Assembly: GCA_910574965.1 (NCBI GenBank)
Contig: CAJTDB010000005.1
Location: forward strand, 92,706-156,705
DNA length: 64,000 nt
Source of the DNA: Lachnospiraceae bacterium
GTDB taxonomy: Bacteria > Bacillota > Clostridia > Lachnospirales > Lachnospiraceae
Reading direction: 5' to 3'
In this document: piece by piece, positions 1 to 9,064 of the stretch
Layout: every line of letters starts with the position of its first letter
Numbering within the stretch: the first letter of the stretch is position 1
Notes under the pieces: generated by a model
The model's input: only the letters and a program-made list of their open reading frames with translations
Databases searched by the model: none
What the model was told of the DNA's origin: nothing
Program-made: the position numbers and the translations under genes

Positions 1-1186
1 GTTCCAGGGCCATGCGGGCCTGATAATAACCCTGGGAGAGCTGAAGGAAATCATAGATCTCTGAGCTTGCGCCCATTTTCAGAAGACCTTCTCTCAGTAA
101 AATTGCAAGGCTGCTGAGCACGTCGGAGATTCGGGTATGGGAATAGGTCAGATTGACCAGTACCGTAATTCCGTTGCTGTGCATAAATGCATGTCCTTCA
201 GGGATCTGAGTTTCGATATGTCCAAGGGTGGCGGCGGAAGACAGCATACGGATGTTCTGACGTCCGGTTTCCAGACGCAGGCAGAGATAGTGGTCATCCT
301 GCTTCCAGTCCAGAAACTGCAGCATTTTCATGACAATAGATTGATCCTGGATATTTCCGTCCAGATATTCACGGAAAAATTGTTCAATGTCATTTCCCAT
401 ATTCGAATAAAACAAACTGTTGTTCTGTATGGCCTGAAGGATTAGCTTCGCCAGGTGGGTAATCAAAAGGAACTGTCCCGGCAGAATGGGCGTCTCTAGT
501 TCATCCACGCAGATTCGCCCTTCGTAGCGGCCGTTGTTCCAGAGATTCATGTAAAGAATCGGATAGCCCCGCTGTTCAGCAGAATAGACACGGGCTTCCG
601 TAGTAGTTAAGGTACTCAAATACTCTGGGTCTACCTTAAAATCATGGATCAGGCTTAAGGGGACGATGTTCCATCCGGTTCTGGCGTCCTTGTCCCAAAC
701 GAGCATATTCGGCGCCCGGTGGGGGCAGGAGAGGATATAGAAATTCGTATCATGGATGAAAATGGGATTCTGAAAAACTTTCAGGCTGGCTTCAAGCATG
801 GCATCTAGGGGATGGGGGCTTTTCATGGCGGCATATAATTCCTGATTCCACTTGGCATACCGTTCGAACGTATCCTGAGCCAGATTGAAAAGTTCCGGGA
901 TGGAAGCTTCGTCCTCAATGACTAACAAAGAGCAGCCGCAGGGAATGCTGTCCGCGGAAAGTTTGCCGGCAACGAGAAAGGAAAGGCCCTGCAGACCGGC
1001 GGGCAGACTGTCTAATTCCTCTGCATAGAGCAGATAAATATAGGAAGGGCGCAGTGTCAGACCCTTTTGATAAAAGCGGACCGCTTCCAGCCGGGCCGGG
1101 TCTTCTCCGGCAAATAAGGTGACATGCTTATAGGCACTGCAGAATGTATCGTTTAAAAGCTTCATATTTAGTAAAAAGGATTCCAT
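1..1186 (-). CDS. CdaR/PucR-like transcriptional regulator, 3' end outside window
   Basis: An open frame runs on the minus strand from ATG at 1186 to the window edge, giving 395 codons with no stop. GGAGG lies nine bases before the ATG. The visible part is the long N-terminal sensory region; the C-terminal helix-turn-helix expected for the family would lie beyond the window. Segments such as NPIFIHDTNFYIL resemble the equivalent part of the second regulator at 7409-8938 (NPMMVAGMDFTII), so the two look like paralogs bracketing one methyltransferase locus. It is transcribed divergently from the MFS gene at 1387 and probably controls it. The family assignment rests on this resemblance because the DNA-binding domain is not seen. 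Confidence 0.75.
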   Translation of the reverse strand, partial: MESFLLNMKLLNDTFCSAYKHVTLFAGEDPARLEAVRFYQKGLTLRPSYIYLLYAEELDSLPAGLQGLSFLVAGKLSADSIPCGCSLLVIEDEASIPELFNLAQDTFERYAKWNQELYAAMKSPHPLDAMLEASLKVFQNPIFIHDTNFYILSCPHRAPNMLVWDKDARTGWNIVPLSLIHDFKVDPEYLSTLTTTEARVYSAEQRGYPILYMNLWNNGRYEGRICVDELETPILPGQFLLITHLAKLILQAIQNNSLFYSNMGNDIEQFFREYLDGNIQDQSIVMKMLQFLDWKQDDHYLCLRLETGRQNIRMLSSAATLGHIETQIPEGHAFMHSNGITVLVNLTYSHTRISDVLSSLAILLREGLLKMGASSEIYDFLQLSQGYYQARMALE

Positions 1187-1221
1187 TTACATGTTTCCTC
1201 CGATGTTTTTTTGTCATTATA

Positions 1222-1243
1222 TCACAAATGCATATGTTTGTGA
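1222..1243. promoter_or_regulatory. Dyad TCACAAA-N8-TTTGTGA in divergent promoter region
   Basis: Seven-base inverted arms separated by eight bases lie between the divergent regulator and MFS genes. This could be an operator for the regulator at 1-1186 or for a global factor. No factor can be assigned from sequence alone. Confidence 0.4.
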
Positions 1244-1294
1244 ATATTGCTGAATCCATTGAGACAAAAAGTAGGAATGTAGTAAAAAATTATG

Positions 1295-1338
1295 AATCCG
1301 ACTGTCGGATTTACGGATGGGATTGTAAATTATATACT
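1295..1338 (+). promoter_or_regulatory. Promoter with overlapping palindrome, MFS/UROD operon
   Basis: A -35 like TTTACG (1310-1315) and -10 TATACT (1333-1338) are separated by 17 bases. A perfect palindrome, AATCCGAC-T-GTCGGATT (1295-1311), abuts and overlaps the -35. That placement suggests an operator for an activator or repressor, plausibly the divergent CdaR/PucR-like regulator. The promoter is read from consensus only. Confidence 0.55.
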
Positions 1339-1386
1339 GAATATATCTTGAAGTACACTCTAAAAAAGAAGGGGGTTAATGTGCAA

Positions 1387-2778
1387 ATGAGTAATGAAAA
1401 CAACAGCAAACAGAAAAAAGGCCTGAGCAGTACACTGAAATATTTCTTTGGTGTAGGCGATGCCGGATTCGTCCTGATGAGCAACATCGAGACATTCTAC
1501 TTTATGACGTTCCTGACCGACCTGGCGGGTTTCAGTGCGGTCATATCAGGTATGATTAACTCTGTATTCACCACTGTGGATGCCTGTCTTTCCTGGTTAT
1601 ATGGTGGTATCATCAACGGAACCAAGGCAAAGAGATGGGGGCGTTACCGTTCCTGGCTGATTATCGTACCCTGGATGGTTCCGTTTCTGTATGCGTTTAT
1701 GTTCCTGCGGATCAGCGACAATGAGATGGTATCCGCCATCGTGATTATCGCGGCGGCGATTCTGTCCCATGTGGTTTGGAACTTTGGTTATGTGGCAAAT
1801 GCTACGCTGGTCAGCGTGGTAGGAAAGACACCGGAAGATAAGGCGACACTTGCATCTTCCCGTGCTACCTGGAACAACATCGGCGGACTTCTGTTCTCCT
1901 ATCTGGGTCTGCCTTTTGCTACACTTCTTGCAGGATTTGTAGGAGAGAAGAATAAATTCGCGGCGGCTGCGTTCTGCCTGGGCGTTCTGATGGTGGTCAC
2001 TTATTTTGCTCACTTTAAGATGACAGAAGGCTATGAGGAAATGGAAACCGATGCACAGCAGTCCAGAGGAAATGACAAAACAAAGGTATCCATACCGGAG
2101 ATGTTCGCATCCCTGTTCCAGAATCCGCCTCTGATGATTCTGATGCTGGCAGACCTGGCAAAATGGTGCGTAAAGTTTGTAACGGCTGCTTCTGCTATCT
2201 ACTATTTCCGTGATGCTATGGGCAATCCCGGCCTGATGAGCATCTATACGCTGAGTGTTTCTCTGGGTGCTATTGTTGGTGCATTCGCTATGCGCTATAT
2301 TGCGCAGAAACTTTCCTCCCGTACGACGATGATCGTATCCTACGGCGGAATGGCAGTGTCCATGTTCATGATCTATCTGATGTATGCAAATGCAACCGTC
2401 GTTATCGGACTGATGACCATTGCACATGTATTTTATGGGATGGCCTTTGCGGCATCTCCGGCGCTTTATGCAGATACCGTAGTCTATGCAACCTGGAAAA
2501 CAGGAAGAGATGCTTCCGGATGGATTATGGGTCTGCAGAATCTTCCTCTGAAAGTCGGCGTCTTTATGAGAGGCGTAATCTTAAGCAGTTGTCTAGTAGC
2601 GGTAGGCTGGCAGTCCGGTGTGGCTCTAGAAGGAGCAGCGCGTCAGGGAATGACGATTGCATTCGCACTGGTTCCGGCAATCCTCTGCCTGGCTGGCATG
2701 ATCCTGCTCCTTGTGGGATTTAAAATCACAAAAGAAAAAGTGACCCAGTATCAAAAAGAAATTGATGCAAAGGGCTGA
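1387..2778 (+). CDS. MFS transporter, GPH (MelB-like) cation symporter family
   Basis: A 463-aa polytopic membrane protein with about 12 hydrophobic segments and a MelB-like first helix (FYFMTFLTDLAG) whose acidic residue matches the cation-binding helix of glycoside-pentoside-hexuronide:cation symporters. The reading frame is open upstream, but the start is placed at ATG 1387 (alternative GTG 1381) because AGAAGGGGG lies just before it and the upstream residues are not membrane-protein-like. The gene is followed 26 bases later by the UROD-family methyltransferase, so it likely imports that enzyme's methylated substrate or a glycoside of it. The substrate is unknown. Confidence 0.85.
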   Translation: MSNENNSKQKKGLSSTLKYFFGVGDAGFVLMSNIETFYFMTFLTDLAGFSAVISGMINSVFTTVDACLSWLYGGIINGTKAKRWGRYRSWLIIVPWMVPFLYAFMFLRISDNEMVSAIVIIAAAILSHVVWNFGYVANATLVSVVGKTPEDKATLASSRATWNNIGGLLFSYLGLPFATLLAGFVGEKNKFAAAAFCLGVLMVVTYFAHFKMTEGYEEMETDAQQSRGNDKTKVSIPEMFASLFQNPPLMILMLADLAKWCVKFVTAASAIYYFRDAMGNPGLMSIYTLSVSLGAIVGAFAMRYIAQKLSSRTTMIVSYGGMAVSMFMIYLMYANATVVIGLMTIAHVFYGMAFAASPALYADTVVYATWKTGRDASGWIMGLQNLPLKVGVFMRGVILSSCLVAVGWQSGVALEGAARQGMTIAFALVPAILCLAGMILLLVGFKITKEKVTQYQKEIDAKG

Positions 2779-2804
2779 TAATGAATAGAAGGAGGTCATG
2801 AAAT

Positions 2805-3815
2805 ATGCTCACATCAGTACAGAATTTTCTGGAAACCATCAAACCGGACGGAAAGCCGGACAGACTTTTAAAACAGTATGAGGGAACGGCGTTCTTCCCG
2901 CCAAACCCGGCATCAACCTACATCAGAGGTGTCCGTCATGCAGGAATGGACCCGCTGAAAGACCGGTTCGGAACGACGATCCTCTGGCCGGCGGGCCAGG
3001 TGGCAGCGATGCCCCATGTAACGGAAGACAACAAAGTCATCAGCGATATTACCGAATGGAAGAGTCAGCTTGTGATGCCGGATTTGGAAGCAAATTGTTC
3101 CGATCCTGCTCTTTGGGAGCCTTTTGAGAAACAGGCAGAAGAGATTCGCGCCAAAGGACAGTTGGTTATGGCATTTATGCCGACAGGCGTATTTGAGCGG
3201 CTGCATTTCCTGATGGGATTTGAAGACATGCTTATGAACTTCCTGCTGGAGCCGGAAGACATGATGGATCTCTGCAATGCCATCGGAGAGTACCGTTATC
3301 AGTATATGAAACTCATCGTAGATCATATTAAACCGGACGTTATGCTCTCCCATGATGACTGGGGTTCTAAGAACGCTCTGTTTGTAAGCCCGGACACATG
3401 GCGCGAGTTTATCAAACCTAATTATGTCAAGACTTACGGCTATATGAAGGAAAAAGGTATTGTAATTATACATCATGCGGATTCCTTTATGGAGCAGATT
3501 GTAGAAGATATGGTGGATCTGGGAATCGATATTTGGCAGGGTGTGATTCCGGAAAATGATATTCCGAAACTGCAGAAGCAGCTAAATGGAAGAATGACGC
3601 TGATGGGCGGTATCGATGCTTCCATCGTGGACCGTGCGGATTCTACAGAGGAAGAGATTCGTAAGGAAGTGCGCAGAGCTTGTGCGACTTACGGACCAGG
3701 CGGACATTTTATTCCGTGTATCACCTATGGTGCTCCAGGATGTTTGTTCCCCCATGTAGACCCCATCATTGATGATGAGATTGCGAAATACAATAAAGAA
3801 GTATATGGGATCTAA
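2805..3815 (+). CDS. UROD-family corrinoid-dependent methyltransferase (methyltransferase I candidate)
   Basis: A 336-aa protein of the uroporphyrinogen decarboxylase fold family. That family includes MtaA/MtbA methylcobamide:CoM methyltransferases and the ether-cleaving methyltransferase I enzymes of acetogens. It is not a heme-pathway HemE: the context is wholly corrinoid methyl transfer and no heme gene is near. The classical HxC zinc motif appears as HHAD (about residues 223-226). Cysteines cluster near the C-terminus in RRAC, IPCITYG and APGCLFP. AGGAGG lies nine bases before the ATG. It is co-transcribed with the MFS symporter and closed by a terminator. It probably moves a methyl group from the imported substrate to the corrinoid protein at 10054; the substrate is inferred, not known. 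Confidence 0.75.
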   Translation: MLTSVQNFLETIKPDGKPDRLLKQYEGTAFFPPNPASTYIRGVRHAGMDPLKDRFGTTILWPAGQVAAMPHVTEDNKVISDITEWKSQLVMPDLEANCSDPALWEPFEKQAEEIRAKGQLVMAFMPTGVFERLHFLMGFEDMLMNFLLEPEDMMDLCNAIGEYRYQYMKLIVDHIKPDVMLSHDDWGSKNALFVSPDTWREFIKPNYVKTYGYMKEKGIVIIHHADSFMEQIVEDMVDLGIDIWQGVIPENDIPKLQKQLNGRMTLMGGIDASIVDRADSTEEEIRKEVRRACATYGPGGHFIPCITYGAPGCLFPHVDPIIDDEIAKYNKEVYGI

Positions 3816-3827
3816 CTGATATTCGGC

Positions 3828-3865
3828 GCCCCGAAGAGGCGGTTGTCTCTTCGGGGCCGTTTTTT
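3828..3865 (+). terminator. Intrinsic terminator after UROD methyltransferase
   Basis: Stem GCCCCGAAGAG / CTCTTCGGGGC with an eight-base loop, followed by GTTTTTT. It separates the MFS-methyltransferase operon from the N-acetyltransferase gene. Confidence 0.9.
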
Positions 3866-3938
3866 CAGGTCCGTACCGTCTGGAAATACTTACAGCAAAG
3901 GAAAATACTCCGTACCGCTGCGAAAAAGAGGGGGATAT

Positions 3939-4733
3939 ATGAATCAGGAAAAGGCGAGGGCTTATCTGAAACGGATTGGTTTTGAGGAACCGGTGGAAAA
4001 AGATGAAAAGACATTGGACCGGCTGCTCCGTGCCCATCTGGAACAGGTGCCTTTTGAAAATTTAGACGTGATCCATCTGGGGAAGGTTCCTTCTCTGGAG
4101 GAAGAGGAACTTTATGACAAGATTGTGGGAAGAAACAGAGGCGGCTATTGTTTTGAACTAAATACATTGCTGCTGGCGCTCCTTGAGACACTTGGTTTTT
4201 CCGTATATCCGGCGGCTGTCCGGGTGCGCTGGAATAAAAGTGTGGTTCCGCCCATTTCTCATATGGCACTGGTAGCTGAAATCGCAAACCGAAAATATTT
4301 GTGTGACGTAGGTTACGGCGGACCAGGACCCAAAGGGCTGCTCTGCCTGGAAGAGTCGGTTCAGAGGATCGCAGGTGAAGAGTTTCGCGTAAGCAGGATG
4401 GAAGAGGAGCTGCTGGTAGAAGGGGTTCATCAAGGGGTATGGAAAGCCGTGCTGCAGTTTCACGATCGGCCGTTCTGTCTGCGGGATTTTCAAGTGCTGA
4501 ATTTTTATTGTGCGGTTAATCCGGCGGTTATTTTTACACAGAAACGGATTGTGAACATATGTACGCCTTCCGGAAGCAAGGCACTGACAGATATGGAGCT
4601 GACCGTAAGGGATGGGGACCTTGTGACAAGAAAACAGCTTCTGAACGAGGAGGAACTGACGGCATGTCTGAAGGATGATTTTGGAATCCGGGATGTGCGG
4701 TTGGGCAGCAGAGGAAAGGAGCAGCAGGAATGA
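3939..4733 (+). CDS. Arylamine N-acetyltransferase
   Basis: A 264-aa protein with the complete NAT catalytic triad: Cys71 in RGGYCFELN, His108 in ISHMALV and Asp123 in CDVGYGG, almost at the positions of characterised NATs. The family transfers acetyl from acetyl-CoA to arylamines, arylhydrazines or hydroxylamines. ATG 3939 is preferred over the longer frame because GAGGGGG precedes it directly. The stop overlaps the start of the YjiH-type gene by four bases (ATGA), so the two are translationally coupled. Its place in a methyl-transfer locus hints at an aromatic amine or methoxy-aromatic substrate, which is inference. Confidence 0.92.
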   Translation: MNQEKARAYLKRIGFEEPVEKDEKTLDRLLRAHLEQVPFENLDVIHLGKVPSLEEEELYDKIVGRNRGGYCFELNTLLLALLETLGFSVYPAAVRVRWNKSVVPPISHMALVAEIANRKYLCDVGYGGPGPKGLLCLEESVQRIAGEEFRVSRMEEELLVEGVHQGVWKAVLQFHDRPFCLRDFQVLNFYCAVNPAVIFTQKRIVNICTPSGSKALTDMELTVRDGDLVTRKQLLNEEELTACLKDDFGIRDVRLGSRGKEQQE

Positions 4734-6157
4734 CAGGAAAATATAAAACTTCTTCCTGGATCAAGTTCATTGTGTTCTCATTGGCCGGCATCTACGTGTT
4801 TTTTATTAATTTTTATGTGCCGGAGTATCAGATTCATGTAGGTCCGTGGGAATGGGGGCTGGTGGCGGGACAGTCGAATGTGCTTGTCTCTCATTTTACC
4901 AATCTGGTCAAAGCCGCGCTGTTTACCGGAAATTTTCATGCCATGCCTTTTATCGTATGGCTGATCGGGGTTTACAGTATTGTGGATCTGTTTCTTTTAA
5001 GACCTGATAAATTCTGGCACACCACAAAAGTGGCGGCAGTTTTTGCGGTCTTTAAGGTGATCGGTTTTCTTCTGCTCTGTTTTTCCGTTCTCTATCTGTA
5101 TCTCGGATGGAATCCTTTTTTTGTGGACTGGTTTTTCCATCCGGTGGCATCCCTGGGGGACAAGAGTATCTGCCAGTTTATCATGAACAATATTCTGATT
5201 ACGATCTGCATTTCCATCCCGGCAGCGTCTTTGTTTCTGCCCCTTCTGGTGGACTATGGCCTGGTGGACTTTGTGGGAGTATTGGTCCGGCCGATCATGC
5301 GCCCGGTCTTTAAACTGCCGGGACGTGCGGCGGTGATTATGGTATCGGCGTTTCTCGGAAATTTCTCTGTAGGGCATATTGCGGTAAATGACCAGTATAA
5401 GACCGGCCGTATGACCGAGCGGGAAGCGGTGGTGATTGGAACCAGCTTTTCTACCGTGTCGGTGGGATTTCTCTTAGTACTGGCTAATAATACCGGTCTG
5501 AATGAACGGGGATACTGGAATCTGTATTTCTGGACGGCCTTTTTGATTACCCTTCTGGTCAGTCTGATCGGCGTACGGATCTATCCGCTTAGAAATATTG
5601 CGGATGATTTCTATCCGGGAGCAGAGCCAAGGCCGGAGCTGCCTATCCGGGAACGTCTGCTGCAGGTTGCAGGAGAAGAGGCTCTGCACGCCGCAGAAAA
5701 CCAGGAATCTCTTGGAAAACGAATCATTTACATTATGGGCGAGACGATCGGCGTTCTTGGAACAGTAGCGTCCGGAACTGCGTTTTTCGCGACAGCAGGT
5801 GTGCTTTTGTATACGTATACGCCGTTTATACGATGGATTGGCTGTATTTTCTATCCGTTTATGCGGCTCTCCATCCCGGCTTCCGAGGCGCTGACTGCCT
5901 GTACGGGTGCTGCAGTCTCCTTTATCGAGGTGACGCTTCCGGCCCTGCTGGTGACAGTAGGCGAATGGAGTCTTCGCACACGCTATATGATGGCGGTGGT
6001 GCCGGTGACATCGATCATCTTTTTAGCCAGCTTTGTTCCCTGCCTGATGGCAACGGATATTCCGGTAAAATTTAAAGATATGGTTATCATATGGCTGGAA
6101 CGGATGGTGCTGTCGGTTGTAATTACGGGGATTTTTGCCCTTCTGCTCTTTCCGTAG
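4730..6157 (+). CDS. YjiH-family membrane protein with nucleoside-recognition (Gate) domains
   Basis: A 475-aa integral membrane protein with about ten hydrophobic segments and two Gate-type regions. The first, around residues 145-245, contains NNILITICISIPAASLFLP and SAFLGNFSVGHIAVNDQY; the second is near residues 330-430. This is the architecture of YjiH proteins, whose transported solute is not established. It overlaps nat by four bases and is followed 31 bases later by the corrinoid activator, so nat-yjiH-activator form one operon. A role in moving the substrate or product of the methyl-transfer pathway is possible. Confidence 0.82.
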   Translation: MTGKYKTSSWIKFIVFSLAGIYVFFINFYVPEYQIHVGPWEWGLVAGQSNVLVSHFTNLVKAALFTGNFHAMPFIVWLIGVYSIVDLFLLRPDKFWHTTKVAAVFAVFKVIGFLLLCFSVLYLYLGWNPFFVDWFFHPVASLGDKSICQFIMNNILITICISIPAASLFLPLLVDYGLVDFVGVLVRPIMRPVFKLPGRAAVIMVSAFLGNFSVGHIAVNDQYKTGRMTEREAVVIGTSFSTVSVGFLLVLANNTGLNERGYWNLYFWTAFLITLLVSLIGVRIYPLRNIADDFYPGAEPRPELPIRERLLQVAGEEALHAAENQESLGKRIIYIMGETIGVLGTVASGTAFFATAGVLLYTYTPFIRWIGCIFYPFMRLSIPASEALTACTGAAVSFIEVTLPALLVTVGEWSLRTRYMMAVVPVTSIIFLASFVPCLMATDIPVKFKDMVIIWLERMVLSVVITGIFALLLFP

Positions 6158-6188
6158 AGAAGGAGATTTGTAAAAATGGGGGGAGAAC

Positions 6189-7412
6189 ATGAGGAAGAAT
6201 CCGATTCCTTTTGTGGATCAGGACATACTGGAGGATGTGGAAGAGCCGCTGCTGGCGGCAGTGGATCTTGGTTCTACTTCGATTGTTGTATATCTTTTGG
6301 ATGCCTGTTCGGGGCGGCAATTATCCTTAAGGAGTATGCAGAACCCTCAGAAAAAATACGGAGCAGATGTAGTCATGCGGAGCAGTTATGCGCTGGAGCA
6401 TAGCGCAAAGGTTCTAAGCAGATGTGCAGGCGATGCGGTAAATATTCTGCTTCGGGAGGCGGCCAGGGAGTGCCAGAGGAGCAGTGAAGATATCGTCCGT
6501 ATCGTCATGGCAGGAAACACATGTATGCACCATCTCTTTTTAAATATACCGACAGATACGCTCGTAGTGGCGCCTCACAGGCCCAGGGTGCTGGATGGGG
6601 TGAAAAGAAAAGCTCTGGACTTTGGCCTGATGGTTCATCCGGAGGCAGAACTTTGGTGGCTGCCGAATATCGGCGGATTTGTAGGTGCGGATATGACCGG
6701 GTGCATACTGGCTGCCGGACTGGATACAAAAGAGGAACTGGTTCTTCTGGTGGATATCGGGACCAATGCGGAGATGGTGCTTGGAAACTGCCGCCGAAGA
6801 ATCGCCTGCTCCACGGCCGCAGGACAGGCGTTTGAAGGCTCCAGCGTTCTCTGCGGTATGCGGGGGAGCGATGGGGCTATCGACCGCGTGTATGTGGAGG
6901 AAGGACAGATACGTTATCATGTGATCGGGGAGACGGATCCGGTGGGAATCTGCGGTTCCGGTCTGCTGGATGCAGCGGCGTGTCTTTTGAAAACCGGACA
7001 TATGGATGAGACAGGGCGGCTCAGGAAAACCTGGCATTTTACTTCCAAAGTGGTCATTACCCAGAGCGATATCCAGGAACTGCAGTTGGCCAAAGCTGCT
7101 ATTGCGGCAGGAATCCGTCTTCTGTGCAGTCATTACGGAATCGGATTTGACGATATCCGGGAAGTGCAGTTAGCCGGAGCTTTTGGAAACGACATGGATC
7201 CTTCCAGTGCCTGTGCCATTGGTCTCTTTCCGGCAGAGCTTGAGGAGCGTATCCGTCCGGTGGGCAATGCAGCCGGAGAGGGAGCCAAGATCGCGGCGCT
7301 GGATATACGGGAATATGAGAAATGCAGCCGGCTGGCCAGAGAGACCGAATGCCTGGATCTGGCCAGAGATGCGGACTTTCCGGATATTTTTATAGAAGAA
7401 CTGATGTTCTAG
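6189..7412 (+). CDS. ASKHA-domain (DUF4445) corrinoid activation protein lacking the 2Fe-2S domain
   Basis: A 407-aa protein matching the C-terminal ASKHA part of RamA/RACo-like activators, which use ATP to drive reduction of inactive Co(II) corrinoid to Co(I). Visible motifs are DLGSTSIVVYL (about residue 26), NPQKKYGADVV, GNTCMHHL, GGFVGADM, DIGTNAEM, STAAGQAFEG and GICGSGLLDA. The usual activators are about 600 aa and carry an N-terminal 2Fe-2S ferredoxin domain. That domain is absent here and not encoded upstream. GGGGGGAG precedes the start. Its stop codon overlaps that of the convergent regulator. Electron delivery must come from another protein or another mechanism. Confidence 0.85.
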   Translation: MRKNPIPFVDQDILEDVEEPLLAAVDLGSTSIVVYLLDACSGRQLSLRSMQNPQKKYGADVVMRSSYALEHSAKVLSRCAGDAVNILLREAARECQRSSEDIVRIVMAGNTCMHHLFLNIPTDTLVVAPHRPRVLDGVKRKALDFGLMVHPEAELWWLPNIGGFVGADMTGCILAAGLDTKEELVLLVDIGTNAEMVLGNCRRRIACSTAAGQAFEGSSVLCGMRGSDGAIDRVYVEEGQIRYHVIGETDPVGICGSGLLDAAACLLKTGHMDETGRLRKTWHFTSKVVITQSDIQELQLAKAAIAAGIRLLCSHYGIGFDDIREVQLAGAFGNDMDPSSACAIGLFPAELEERIRPVGNAAGEGAKIAALDIREYEKCSRLARETECLDLARDADFPDIFIEELMF

Positions 7413-8938
7413 TGCTTGTCCTCCATTTCGATCAGATAAAAGGACAGGAGCAGATACAAAAGTTCCTGGGGATCGGAAAAGTCGGTCTTTAAGATGTTCC
7501 GGATCTTTTCCAGGCGGTACAAAAGGGTGCTGCGGTGGATGAACAGTGCTTCGGATGTCCGGGCGATGCTTTGATGGAGTTCCAGATAACAGCGGGCCGT
7601 CTGATACAACTCTGTATGGTTCGTCTCATCTTCATATTTTAGTTCCAGCAGCCGTTCGTGGCAGATCATATAGGCGGGAAGTCTCTTTGTGGACTGCTCG
7701 TATATATAATACATGGCAATTTCGTTAAATTGATGTATCCATTTGGAAGGGTTCTGACGCGTTCCCACCTGGAGTGCAGTCGAAGCCTGCACATACTGCC
7801 GGTAGAAGTTAAAATGTCCAAGCATCTTTCGGCTGTAGCCTGCCGTCAGAAGACTGTCCCTGATAAAACCTGCCAGCTTCTGGTGGATCTTATTCTGGTC
7901 TAAAGGACAAAGGGACAGATTGATAAAAATGACCGCATTTCCCTGGTGCTCCACGGCACAGGAAGCGGGGATGATCTCCTCGACATAACTGCAGATGGAG
8001 CGGAGAGTGAGGTTCTTGGCATCAAGAATGCTTACGTTAATAAGGACACACTGATAATCGTGGGAAGAGAGCCATCCGGCAGATACAAGCTGCTGGCTGA
8101 TTTCCACATAATCCGCGCTGGGCGTTGTGAGCAGGGTCAGAAAGATCTGATGGAGTGCATAGGTGCTGTCGTGGCTTTGAACCGCATTGGTGGAAAGTGC
8201 ATGAGAGATCATACGGGCCAGGTATTCCAGGAGAAAACCGAAGGTATCGTCCAATGGGACTTCGCCTTCGGAGATCATCAATCGGAAAACGGTTCTGCCA
8301 GAACGCGGAATGTTGACACAGAGCTTTGGCGTGGCGATTTGATTGCCCGGATAGTAAAAATATCCGGTCCGTCCAAAAGATTCCTCATAATAAATGTCCT
8401 GCTTGAGTGCATTGACAATGGGCTGTGTGGCCTCGGTGGAACCAAGAACGGAATTTTTCAGCTTTCCGTAAGTGAGTTTTTTGGAGGCGATAATTGTAAA
8501 GTCCATGCCGGCCACCATCATGGGATTGGGGATGACGCAATCGGTCAGATCCAAAAGTTGCTGAATGGAGCCATTGGCTAACCGGGAATCTATGAGGCTT
8601 TGATTCCAGCGCTGAAAACGATCATACAGTTCTTGCAGAAAGGAGAGCAGCTCCTGGGCCGTGACATTTTCCGGAAGAAAACAATAGTTTGGCTTGCAGG
8701 ATTCTGACAGGTGAGCGCACCGGCCGGTGAAAAGGACCAGATTTTTGGAAAGGCGCCGGACAGGCAGCAAAAGCCCAGGGTCGTCGTACAGATAAATAAT
8801 CCCGTCTTCCGGCAGAAATGCCCCGCTGTACGGTACCGGATACTTCAGGATCGGATCCCTGGAAAGCCAGGAGGAAAGAATCGTCTCCGGATACTGCTTT
8901 TGTATATGGTATGCGATAAATAAAGCACTTAAATACAT
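7409..8938 (-). CDS. CdaR/PucR-like transcriptional regulator
   Basis: A 509-aa protein whose last 70 residues hold the PucR-type helix-turn-helix (ARTSEALFIHRSTLLYRLEKI), which follows a GGDEF-like linker. The N-terminal part is the sensory region. ATG 8938 is chosen because AGGAG lies eight bases upstream; the frame extends further without a better site. Stop codons of this gene and the activator gene overlap in the palindrome CTAG (7409-7412), so they converge with no spacer. The gene is divergent from the MeTHF methyltransferase-corrinoid protein operon at 9218 and is the natural candidate regulator of it. Confidence 0.88.
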   Translation of the reverse strand: MYLSALFIAYHIQKQYPETILSSWLSRDPILKYPVPYSGAFLPEDGIIYLYDDPGLLLPVRRLSKNLVLFTGRCAHLSESCKPNYCFLPENVTAQELLSFLQELYDRFQRWNQSLIDSRLANGSIQQLLDLTDCVIPNPMMVAGMDFTIIASKKLTYGKLKNSVLGSTEATQPIVNALKQDIYYEESFGRTGYFYYPGNQIATPKLCVNIPRSGRTVFRLMISEGEVPLDDTFGFLLEYLARMISHALSTNAVQSHDSTYALHQIFLTLLTTPSADYVEISQQLVSAGWLSSHDYQCVLINVSILDAKNLTLRSICSYVEEIIPASCAVEHQGNAVIFINLSLCPLDQNKIHQKLAGFIRDSLLTAGYSRKMLGHFNFYRQYVQASTALQVGTRQNPSKWIHQFNEIAMYYIYEQSTKRLPAYMICHERLLELKYEDETNHTELYQTARCYLELHQSIARTSEALFIHRSTLLYRLEKIRNILKTDFSDPQELLYLLLSFYLIEMEDKH

Positions 8939-8969
8939 GAACAAAACTCCTTTTGGTTGTATAGCCTTT

Positions 8970-8998
8970 ATTATACATTGAAAAGAGAACAGGCGCAA
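8970..8998 (-). promoter_or_regulatory. Promoter of the PucR-like regulator
   Basis: On the minus strand TTGCGC and TATAAT are separated by 17 bases, about 30 bases before the start codon. Consensus match only. Confidence 0.6.
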
Positions 8999-9064
8999 TT
9001 ACGGAAAAATAGTTATCCTATAAAATGTAGGAAATGGCGTGTTTAAAATCAGCATTTCTGGCGA

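Noticed and set aside
2805..3815. Annotation as uroporphyrinogen decarboxylase HemE
   Set aside because: No heme genes nearby; the corrinoid methyltransferase context and divergent active-site region point to the methyltransferase branch.
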